Shown one piece after another: positions 27,772 to 39,700 of a stretch of 64,000 nucleotides of DNA. The first letter of the stretch is position 1; each line of letters begins with the position of its first letter. The notes beneath the pieces were generated by a model. That model saw nothing but the letters and a program-made list of their open reading frames with translations. It was not told the DNA's origin and made no database searches. Source of the DNA: Symbiodinium sp. CCMP2592 (taxonomy: Eukaryota > Sar > Dinophyceae > Suessiales > Symbiodiniaceae); assembly GCA_905221615.1 (NCBI GenBank), contig CAJNDT010002779.1:664001-728000 (forward strand), in the 5' to 3' direction. Both the position numbers and the translations under genes were made by a program.

Positions 27772-30700
27772 TGTATACTAGGATGCCCGGTAGTGCCCGT
27801 ATTCCCTTTTTGTAGTCCTAGTTTCCTTACTTTTGTATTCCCAGGTTACTGGGCATCCTAGTATAGGATATCATGTTTTCTAGCCCTGAAGCTTCGGCTT
27901 CGGAAGCCTAGCCCGGTTTAGGGTTTAGGGTTTAGGGTTTAGGGTTTAGGGTTTAGGGTTTTGAGGCTTCGGGTGTTTGGCCACTTGAAATCCCACTACG
28001 GTAGGGGTAGCAAGGCCTGGGGGTGAGAACTGCAAACTACCATCTCCCATAACTGATTGTTCATAAGGTGCTAAGTTTGTTGTAGTATATGATTGTCGGT
28101 TCTTTACTGAGATTGCTACTTTGGATGCAGCACTATCAGTGCTGTATCTGACGTAAAAGAACTGAAGGTATAGTCCAAATCACGGCCATGGCCCTCAAAG
28201 CAGATGGCCGCGGTAGATCCCTCTTGCCTTAAAGCACTAGCCCGTACGGCTCTCGGGCCTTGAGTGTGGGGCGGCCCTGGAACCTAAACCCCTACATAAA
28301 CCCAGGCTTGGGGTTCAGGGTTTTCGGGCACCCGTGGCTTCGACTGGGGTTTAGGTTTACGGTTTTAGGGTTTAGGGTTTCGCAGCATGGTCCTTTAGAC
28401 CCCACCCAATCTTAAATTCGTTTATACTTCGTGGAGTACCTTGTTTTTTCTCGAAGCCCTAAACCCTAAACCCTAGCCCTAAACCCACGAAACCCAAACG
28501 CCCTGTACCCTTAACCCGAAAGCTATTTGGGTCCAAAGACCCCCAACCCTAAAACCTTAAGCTGCTCTTTGATATGGACAGCCCTAAGCCCTATAACCCT
28601 ATAAGCTCCATACACCCTACCTTAACCCTGAATATCTTACCTTTTCGGGACCCATATAAGGAAATCATAATAAGGAACCCGCTAAAAAGGTAGGATATTT
28701 AGGGCTAAGGTAAACCCCATAAACCCTAATAATCTCCTTAAACACCCAGAGATCCCAATACCCCTTAATTAAGGATTATACCGTATACCTTAAATCAGAA
28801 TATTAAGGCCCCTGGTATTCAAGGTATATACCTTAATTAAGGGGTTTTGGGTTCTCTGGGCAGGCTCTTGAAGAGCAGCAGGAAGCTGCAGAGAAAGCCG
28901 AGGAAGCGAAGCGCAAGGCTGGCGGAGCATGTAAATTAAATCAGAGGGCTCCCACCTTGGGGTATTGCCCCAAAATATGGACTTTAAGGGATCCCCAATC
29001 CCCAGGGCCTCCAAGGGCGGGATGGAGGTTGAGGGTTTAGGGTTGAGGTAGTTGGGGTAATCCCAAAATCATAAGAGTCCTTATATAAGGGATCCTTAAT
29101 CCTACCCACCTTCATCCCGCCTTTTGAGGCCTCGAAATGAATTCCTGACTTCGAACCCATGGCTTGATTTGGGTTTACAGGGTTTAGCGGGGTTTTAGGG
29201 TTCAGGATGGTTTACAGGGTTTTCTTTTTGAGGGACTTGTTAAGACTTGAACGTAGACTTTTATAAGATGCTCAGAAAGTTGTCTGACTTGACAAAGCGG
29301 TTTAAGATCAGGGTTCACTGAGTTGACTCGAAAAAGGGCACGTGAAGTGGACGCCAAGTCCGAACAACTTGTAAGTGTTGTGACTGCAGGGTGCGAGTGC
29401 ATGAAATGAACTCATTTGGGCTGGAAGGGGATTGACGGCACACATGCCGGGTTGACCGGTGAGGGTTGAGGGTGCAGCGGTCTAGGCAGGTGGGTATTTG
29501 GAGAGGGGGTAGCAGCCAGGTAGGTAGCGATGCCAGCTTGGTCATAGAAAGCTCGCACAGTCGTAGGTAGGTGGGTAGGTAGGTAGGTAGGTAGGCAGCC
29601 GTTAGCTAGGCAAGGCAGGTAGGCATGCATGACATAGGCACAGACAGATACATGGATGAACACCTTCATTCATACATACATATACACATACAGACGGACA
29701 GACAGAGAGACAGGCAGGAAGGCAGACAGGCAGACAGACCTGCACACAGACATTACCCATGGACATACATACATTTCTTCTTCCTTGCATGTTCACAGCT
29801 CTGTTCACATTCGTTTTCGTCTTGCAATTTACAAAACGGTCCAAGTTTCCTGTATACTAGAATGTATCTATATTAGGAACTACTTGTATGAGTTGGCTGG
29901 AGACATATCCCACCCAGTACCTAGGACCCCTTGGGATTGTACATCTTCAGAAGTGGCTCCAGTGCAGCCTCCCCTGGGTACAAGGCTTTGGGCTCTTAGC
30001 TCAGGATTCAGGGTTCAGGGTTTAGGGTTTAAGGTTTAGGGATTGGGGTTTAGGGTTTAAGGTTTAGGGATTGGGGTTTAGGGTTTAGGGTTTGGGGTTT
30101 AAGGTTTAGGGATTGGGGTTTAGGGTTCAGGGTTAAGGGTCCAACCACCCGAAACTGCCAACAATCCACAGCCACACCGGGGTTCTCTGCTTGCAACTGG
30201 CTGACATAAAACAGTATATATTCCCGATGAAACACGGTAGAACCTTGCCCTATAAACAAGTTAAGGAGTCTTAATTAATAAGAAGCAACAAGGCCAACAA
30301 GCAGCAACATTATTTCTGACTCATACGGTGGAGCGCTAAACCGTATCCCTCAACCCTAAACCCTGAACCCTAAACCCTGAGCCCTAAACCCTAAACCCTG
30401 AACCCTAAACCCTAAACCTTGAACCCTGAACCCTAAACCCTGCACCCTGAACCCTAAACCCTAAACCCTAAATCCTGAACCCTAGCAGGCTCGCGAAGAG
30501 CAAGAGCAGTACTTGCGCGAAGCCGCTGAGGCGAAGCAGAAGGCGCAATTCTGATAAAGTAGGAACCTGATTAAGAATCCCTGGGCCTTTATTAGGGCTC
30601 CTTTAAAGGGGTCTATAAGGGATCCTATAATGGATCTATGATAAGGGTATTATAATAGTGTAGGAACCTGATTAAGAATCCCGGGGCCTTTATTAGGGCT

Positions 30701-33700
30701 CCTTATATAGGACACCTAGTATTTTGGGGATTATGGGCCCAGAGTTTCTTAATCAGGTTCCTACATTATCTGTGCATTTGGTTACGGGTTCCTAGTGCGG
30801 TTTCCGTAGTGGGAACTAGACTAATGAGTTTGGAGTTCATGATTTTTATCTGGGTTTAGGGTATCAAGGGCTCGAATCGGAGGTTGGTGCTTGAGGGTTT
30901 TGAGGGGTTTAGGGGTTTAGGGGAGGTTCTGGAGGTTAGAGCTTTAGGGTTTCGGGTTCAGGGCTTAAGCACTTTGGGCCCTCTAGTTTACGAAGGTTTA
31001 GGGTTTACGGTTTAGAGGCAGGAAGCTTGTTCTGGTCATGGGAGGCATGATTCCTGCTTCTGACTAACACGGGCACCTTTGTTTTAGAGACAAGCGGAAA
31101 AGCCTTAAACCCTAAACCCTAAGCCACCTCGGGAGGCTCGTGAAGAGCATGAGAAGTTCCTCCAAGAGGCCGAAGAGGCCAGGAAGAAGGCAAGTCCGCC
31201 CCGGTTTAGGGTTTAGGGTTAATGGGTGTTGCCAAGCATCTCGCAGCTAAGCCCAGTTCACAACATCAAAAAACCTAAAGTTCCAACACTGTGTTGGATG
31301 TTTATTGCAGGCATCCCGCTATAATCCGTATAAATACCTATAAATACCTTTGACAGAAGTAAAGGCCCCGACAAGCTTGATGCCCCGCTCCCTCCCATCA
31401 ATATATCAAACATACACTCAACCATGATCTAAACCCCCGCCCCTAAAGACAAACCCCTTAAAGCCCAATAATCAAGAACCAGACAACAGACAAAACTCGG
31501 GCTGCAAGGCCTTGGCTGAGCAAAAGAAGGCTGCGGAGGAAGCCGAGGAAGCCAAGATCAAGGCCAGTTTGGCCTCTTTGGGGCTGTAGGGCTTGGGGGG
31601 TAAGGGTTTGGGGTTTAGGGTTTGGGGTTTAAGGTTTGGGGGTTTAGGGTTTAGGGTTTGGGGTTTAGGGTTTTGGGGTTTGGGATTGAGGGTTTGGGGT
31701 TTGGGGTTTAGGGTTAGGATTTAGGGTTTGGGGTTTAGGGATTGGGGTTTAGGGCTTTAACCCCAAACCCTGGCGTCTCAGACTTCTCACGAAGATGAAG
31801 TTTCGTTCGGTCCATCGTCGAGCGCGGAGGCCAAATCCCATGCCTCTTGAGCAGAGAAGTCATATTGCCATAGTCAGAAGAAACAAGGACAAGCCTAGCT
31901 AAGGGCTATGCATACCTACAGGCTCATACCCGACCCTTCTTTCAGATACGTAGCTTTATGGTTTGGATCTGTTGCATAGAAAAGTAGAGACCCTGAAAAA
32001 AGGGGTATGAGCCTACAGGGAAACCCCTAAACCCTATATCACAGCAGACCCATGTTCCACAAGCCGGCTCAAGGCTCTCGCAGAACAAGAAAGGTTCCTC
32101 CAAGAGGCCGAAGAGGCCAAGAAGAAGGCCGATCCCCACCAGTCGCAAGTTGTTTGGGTTTTTTGGGGTTTTGCTGGGCAGATATTAGCTCGAAGCCCTA
32201 AACCCTATGAGCCCTAAACTTCCCTAAACCGACTGGTTTCACGACTTCTTGCCGGATGTCCGTTGGAAGGCCTTGGCGGAGCAGCAAAAAGCCACGGAAG
32301 AAGCAGAGGAGGCAAAGTCAAAGGCCATTTCGTTTGGTTTCGGGTTTAAGGGTTTACCTCTAGTCTCCATTGTAGTTCCTTTTTTTGGTTAACCAAAATA
32401 TTATAGGATCCTAACCATAAAACTGGTTAACCAAAAAAAGGAACTACAATGGAGACTAGAAGTAGGGTTTTAGAATCTTTTCGGGTTTAGGGTTTAGGGG
32501 TTCGTTTGGCCATCTCCGGACCGTTCATGTACCCATAAGTCTCCTTTGTAGTTCCTTTTTTTTGTGTTAACCAAGATTTATGGTATAGGGTCCTAACCAT
32601 AAACGAAGGTTAACCAAGAAAAAAGAGCTACAACGGAGACTAAAGGAAGGGCTCCGTTTGCAGAGGTGCGCTCCCTGCGACCCCTATTGCTGATGCACTC
32701 CGTGCAATTGAAAACGGTTTAGGGTTTAGGGATTTAGGGTTCCATAGAGATGCTCGCTCTACCACACAAACAGCTTTCAGCTCAATGGCCTTCACAGCTG
32801 GACTGTTTCACAAGCTTCATTCGGGCACCGGTTGGCTCTGGGTAGGCCACATGTGACGCAGGTTTTGGTAGTTGTCCGCTCAGCAAGGCTTTGGCCGAAC
32901 AGCAGAAGGCGGCAGAGCAGGCCGAAGAAGCCAAGCTCAAGGCGCGTCTCACGGTCTCGGCGCACTTGGCATTTGTGCTTTAGAGGACTCGGGGAGGTTC
33001 ATCGTCGGGTGTGTGGGAAGCAGCAAGTGCCTTTGCAATAGCTGATAGGTCATGCTGCGCACTCCAAAACCATCCTTAAGCCTTAAGCTCAGTTGGGATG
33101 TCGTCTCCTAGACAAACGAAACGTTAAAGCCATTCAGGAAAAACAGCCTTCGCTTGTTGCACTGCAGACTGCTTTTACAGTCGTTAATACCATGGCCGGC
33201 ACCGGTTGGCGTTGGGTACCCATAGGCCCACAGCAGTTCCTTTTTGGGATTACCTTATAGATTTCTAAATATGAACCCTAAAAAGGAACTACTTTGGCGC
33301 CTTTGGGTAGCCCACACGGATGCATTTTTCGCAGTTGGCGCTGTGCAAGGCTCTGGCCCAACAGCAGAAGGCGGCAGAAGAAGCCGAAGAGGCCAAGCTG
33401 AAGGCGTGTGTCACGGTGCAACACCCGTTGTTGAAATTTGGTTCCTTCAGTTCTATACATCCATGGAGATGTTGTATCGTTTGTTTGATCGCTTGCGTAG
33501 GACACAGCCCAGGTTTCTAGTCACCAGCCGAGAGCTCTACCAAAGTTTTCGTTTCAGCCGAAGTCATGTTTTTGACGTCGCATACTGAGCCGTAACATAT
33601 CCCATCTTCCAGGCTCGCGCAGAGCAAGAAAAGTTCCTCCAAGAGGCCGAAGAGGCCAAGCAGAAGGCGGATCCCGGCATATTGAAAGCAAAACCGGTTG

Positions 33701-36700
33701 AATGCCAGCTTGCTTGTACATTTTTTTGCTTGATGGTCGTTGCAGGCTCTGGCGGAACGACAAAAGGCCGCCCAAGAAGCAGAGGAGGCAAAGTTGAAGG
33801 CCGCTTCTGCGCTTTTCATGGGTTCTATGTTTAGAAGCTTGCATGGATTATTAAGGTTTCAGGGTGGTAGGGCATTAGGGGCTAAGGGTTGATGCTGACT
33901 GCTGCGTTTCGATATGTTCTTTAATTTTGTCAGCGCGGGATTCTTTGGACGGTCTTGGCCTCAGGCCTTGAAATGTTGAATGTACCTATAGTCGGGTTCT
34001 TGAACGGACCTATAGGGGACCTAAAAAGGGTCTATGAGGGTTCTTTCGGGCTTTGGGTTCAGGCTCTGGGATTCTGCGAATAGTCTCCATTGTAGTTCAT
34101 TTTCTGTGTTAACCCTATTTGTGCTTGGGATCCTATAATGCATCTGTCAGCTTTGTGCATGGTACAGCGTAGATGGCTGAGTTTGCCTTAATTGTCTGAT
34201 ACCACTCACTTGCTGCGAAGATGCATGCTTAAAAGTGGCGTGGTCTGCAAGGCTTTGGCAGAGCAGCAGAAGGCAGCCGAAGAAGCCGAAGAAGCCAAGC
34301 TCAAGGCGCGTCACACGGTGTCAAGGACTTTTGGACTCGGAGAGCCTGGTGTAGATGTTTAAACTCTCGTCGACTTCATAGATTACAGCCTTTGCTTCGA
34401 TAATTCGTAGCGAAAAACAAGGCATTCATCAACTGAATTAGCTGGACATGGTTGCATGCGTCGGCTCAGGCGCGCGCAGAGCAACAAAGGTTCCTCCAAG
34501 AGGCCGAAGAGGCCAAGCAGAAGGCGTATCCTGGCGAAGTTGCTGGCATGCCTGCTGCCTCATTTACGCGAGTTTGGGTTTGATGTTCGTTGGAGGCCTT
34601 GGCGGAGCAACAAAAAGCCGCCGAAGAGGCGGAGGAAGCAAAGTTAAAGGCCGCTTCTGAACGTGAGTTGCAGAGGTTTTTTGAAAACCCGACGACACTT
34701 TGCAGTGCGTCATCTTATGAAATTGTACTGAATTCAGCTACAATATTTGTGACAACTGGGCTGTTCTCCAGACCTCAGAATTGGCCGCTTTTCGAAAGCC
34801 ATGGGTTCGCCTGGCAAGGCACTGGCCGAACAGCAGAAGGCGGCGGAAGAAGCCGAAGAAGCGAAGCTGAAGGCGATCCCGGCGGTTCCCAAACCTCGTG
34901 CTTTTTTAGGGGTTTAGGGTTTAGGGTTAGACTCTGGGATGTTGAAGACGTGGTGGAGTGGCGTGTATCATCCATGGGGTACGTAGCAGCCCATGCCTGA
35001 TGATCCTAGAGTTCTAGAAGTAATGTTGCAAAAGGCAAGTTATCGCGCACCCGATAGTGGCTAAGGCTGCAACATGCTAAATGCCATGCATGCGACACAC
35101 GAGGCTAGGGCACACACACACACACAGCATCGCACCAGATTTAGCAGATTTCGCATGAAGTGGCTCAAGGCGCGCGAAGAGCAAGAAAGGTTCCTCCGAG
35201 AGGCCGAAGAGGCCAAGCAGAAGGCGGATCCCGATCGTCTGCGAGGCGCTGCAAGTCAGTCTCCTTTCCTGACGTGCATTGGAGGCCCTGGCAGAGCAAC
35301 AAAAAGCCACAGAAGAAGCAGAGGAGGCAAAGTTGAAGGCCACTTTCTGCACGTGCTCGTTTACAGTTCAGCGCGTGCCACGCCCCCGCCTGGATGTCCC
35401 GTACATTCCGTGCAGATGAAAGTCTGCATGCAGCACAGTTGTTCACTTGAATACTGGCGGGGTTGTCTTGCCTGTGAGCTAGCACCGATTGGCTTTGGAT
35501 AGGCCCCACTTGGAGGCTCATGGGACTTAGTAAGTAGAGTTATAAGTACCTTAACTGGGGATATAACCAATTATGAGTATAGTTACGTTATTTATAACCC
35601 TAGCTACTAAGTACCATGTTCCTTCGATTAGACCCTAAACCCTAGACCCTTAAAGGGAGCCCTATTGTAGAACCCTATAGTACCCTGAAAGAACCCTATA
35701 GCACCATGAACCTCTAAGCTGTGACTGTTAGCTGTCGCTCTGACAGGCTTTAGCAGAGCAGCAGAAGGCGGCGGAAGAAGCCGAAGAAGCGAAGCTGAAG
35801 GCGATCCCGGCGGTTCTCAATCCTCGTGCTTTAATAGGGTTTAGGGATTTAGGGTTTAGGGGTTTAGGGGTTTCACGGTGTACTTGGAGGTTCATGTGTA
35901 GCAGTTATAAGTAGGGTTATTATAAGTCCCCTAATATGAATTATAAGTATAGTTACCATACTTATAACCCTACTTGTAACTACCCATGAACCTCCAAGTA
36001 ACACCTGTTGTGTAGACGGTAGATTCAGACGCACCAATCCAACACCCGAGAAATCACACTGCAAATGCCAAAACATCGACCTACTTAGCTGTCGTTCGGT
36101 AGGCCACAAGGATGCATCTTTCGCTGCTGTCTTTTCGCAAGGCTTTGGCCGAACAGCAGAAGGCAGCAGACGAAGCTGAAGAGGCCAAGCTCAAGGCGTG
36201 TCTGACGAAGTTACATCCAGTTGTTGCATCTCGCGCATCGTTTCCCTGATTCCAAACGTTTGAGTTTATTTCGCACTTCCATGAAGCAGTTGTTGCGTCG
36301 GCTGCGTCACCAGGAGTGTATATGAAACAGCCCATGCATCATGTCACTATAGTATAGCCGGACGTTCATGTTGCAACACCAACGAATCTGTCTCTGCTAA
36401 ACATGCTAAAGGTCATTTAGAGCAACTCACACTATATCGCGGTATCGCAGCAAATGCCGTCTTCCCAGTGCCGGCTCAAGGCGCGCGCAGAGCAAGAAAG
36501 GTTTCTCCAAGAGGCCGAAGAGGCCAAACAGAAGGCGGATCCCGATATGGTGAAAGCAAAACGGCTGGGATGCTAGTTCGTTTGCACGAGTTTTGTTTGA
36601 TGGTCGTTGGAGGCTCTGGCAGAACAACAAAAGGCAGCTGAAGAAGCAGAAGAGGCAAAGTTGAAGGCGGCTTCTGAACGATTTCGAATTGTGGATGTGA

Positions 36701-39700
36701 CTTCGCGCAGACGTCGCTAGTGTGTTCTCTTATAAGTTGTCTGATGTCAGCTGCAAGATTCTTGACAACTGGCCCGTCTGCAGACTTCCAGACGGCGTTC
36801 CTTGGCTCTCGGCCGGTAGGCCGCAGGTGTCTTTCAGCAGTTGTTTGCTTTGGAAGGCTCTTGCCGAACAGCAGAAGGCGGCAGAGGAAGCCGAAGAAGC
36901 CAAGCTAAAGGCGAGTCCCATGGTCTCAACACGTGGGCAATAGATTGCAGGAAGATGATTTATGTATATGCACCAGCCCATGTCTGATGAGACGAAAGGT
37001 CATGCTGCAAAAGGCAAGTTGTCGACCAACCTTGTTGCTAAAGCTGCTAAATGCTGACTGCCATGCATACGGCATACGACACGCTCACGGCATCGGAGCA
37101 GATCCAGTCCCCCATGCAGTGGCTCCAGGCGCGAGAAGAGCAAGAAAGGTTCCTCCGAGAGGCCGAAGAGGCCAAGCAGAAGGCGGATCCCGACCTTTGC
37201 AAGCTGCCGTGCGCAAATTCTCAGTCGCCTTGTCCGGTGTCTGTTTGAGGCCCTGGCGGAGCAACAGCAAGCCACAGAAGCAGCAGAGGAGGCAAAGTTG
37301 AAGGCCTTTTATGGACTGTTCCTGTACATGCTCGTTCAAAGTTCTCCGTGCTTCCAATCGCATTGTAAAACCTGTACTTTGCGTGCAGATGAGCGTTTGC
37401 ACGCAGTCGAGTGATTCACTCGAATCCCAGCGGGGTGAGTGATCTCTGAGGTTTCAGAGAGCTGTGCTGTTTCACAGACGTTCCTCCGGCGCCGATGGGC
37501 TTTGGGTAGGCCACAGTGACGATTAGTTGTTGTCCGCTCTGACAGGCTTTGGCCGAACAGCAGAAGGCGGCAGAAGAGGCCGAAGAAGCCAAGCTGAAGG
37601 CGTGTCTTGCGGTGTTTGACTGTCGTTTAGACTCGGGGAGGTTGTTTCAGACTTCTCGGACTATGTAGACTCCATGCAACTGTTGTTTCGTTGATTCGTT
37701 GAGTGCATCGTCAGGTATGTAGGTCCAGTGTAGGTAGCAGCAAGTGCTGCAACAGCAGTGACATCACACTGCAAACGCCAAGCCGGCCGCCGCCGACCAA
37801 CTGAGTGGTTTCTTGTTAAATGTAAAAGCCATGCACAAGCATTGCTTTTTGTGCATCTTTTCCTGTTGTCGCTTTGCAAGGCGTTGGCCGAACAGCAGAA
37901 GGCAGCGGAAGAAGCTGAAGAGGCCAAGCTCAAGGCGTGTCTGACCATGTCAACACCGGTTGTTGCATCGCGCGTATCCTTTTCAATATCCCACATGTTT
38001 GAGTTTGTTTCAGACTGCCTTGAAGATGTTGCTTCGTCCGCTGCGTCATCGGGTTTGCATATAGGAAACATCTCATGCATCATGTCACTATAGCCCGAAG
38101 CTCATGTTGCAACACCCACGTTTCTGTCTCTGCTAAGGTTGCTAGAGGTCATCTAGTGAAACTCACACTGTATCGCCGTATCGCAGCAAATGCCGTCTTC
38201 CCAGTGCCGGATCAAGGCACGTGCAGAGCAAGAAAGGTTCCTCCAAGAGGCCGAAGAGGCCAAACAGAAGGCGGATCCCGATATGGTGAAAGCAAAACGG
38301 CTGGGATGCTAGTTCGCTTGCACGAGTTTTTGTTTGATGGTCGTTGGAGGCTCTGGCAGAACAAAAGGCCGCTGAAGAAGCAGAAGAGGCAAAGTTGAAG
38401 GCCGCTTCTGAACGAAATTGAACGACGTGACTTTGCGCAGACTCGTGCGTTCTCTTGTCAAGTAGTCTACTGTCTGCTACAAGAGTCTCGACAACTGGCC
38501 TGTTCCGCAGACTTCTAGACCGCCTTCGCAGACCCTCGGTAGACCGCATGTGACCATCTTTTGCAGTTGTTCCCTTTGCAAGGCTCTGGCCGAACAGCAG
38601 AAGGCGGCAGAAGAAGCCGAAGAAGCCAAGCTCAAGGCCAGTCTCATCGTCTCAACACTTGTGGTTTGCCTAGAGTCTCCATTGTAGTTCCTTTTTGGTT
38701 AACCCAAAAATATATTATAGGAATCCCAACCATAAAATTGGTTGACCGAAAAAAGGAACTACAATGGATACTATAGGTGGACGGTGGGAAGTTGATTCAC
38801 AGTGTTGTTTCCGCTGAAGGTGTGGTGGGGTCGGGTATAGTACCTAGTGCAATGGCAACAGCCCATGCCTGATGAGCCGAGAGTTGAGAGGTCATGTTGC
38901 AAAAGGCAAGATATACACCAACCTAGCTGCTAAGACTGCTAAATGCTGACTGCCATGCATACGGCATACGACACGCTCACGGCATCGGAGCAGATCCAGT
39001 CCTCAATGCGATGGCTCCAGGTGCGCGAAGAGCAGGAAAGGTTCCTCCGAGAGGCCGAAGAGGCCAAGCAGAAGGCGGATGCCGACATTTTGCATTTGGG
39101 GTTAAAGCTTAAGACGGGATCCATTAAGGGATCTATAAGGGTTACTATAAGGGATCTAAGCGGAAGCTGCCGTGCGCAGATTCTCGGTCGCCTTGTCCGA
39201 TGTCCGCTGGAGGCCCTGGCAGAGCAACAGAAAGCCGCAGAAGCAGCAGAGGATGCAAAGTTGAAGGCCTTTTGCGGACTGCTCCTGTACATGCTCGTTC
39301 AAAGTTCTCCGTCCTGTCAACTGGCCCCTAGAACCTGTACTTTGCGAACAGATGGAGCGTTTGCGCGCAGTAGAGTGTTTCACTCGAATCCCAAAGGGTG
39401 ATCTTTGCCTGCTTTCTGCCGCGGTAGTTTCCACAACTGGGCTGTTTTACAGACTTTCAGCCGGCACCGATTGGCTTTGGGTAGGCCACAATGACTGTTA
39501 GCTGTTGTCCGCTCGGTCAGGCTTTGGCCGAACAAAAGAAGGCGGCAGAAGAAGCCGAAGAAGCCAAGCTGAAGGTGCGTCTGACGGTGTAACACCTGTC
39601 GTTTAGGCTCTAAGAGGTTGCTTTAGACTTCTCAGGCTATGTAGACTCCATGCAACTGTGTCGTTCGCTCGTTGAGTGCATTGTTGTCTGTCTAGGTCCA

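Noticed and set aside
30350-30485. CRISPR-like regular repeats
   Set aside because: Unit is 7 bp with no spacers; it is telomere-type repeat, and the genome is eukaryotic.
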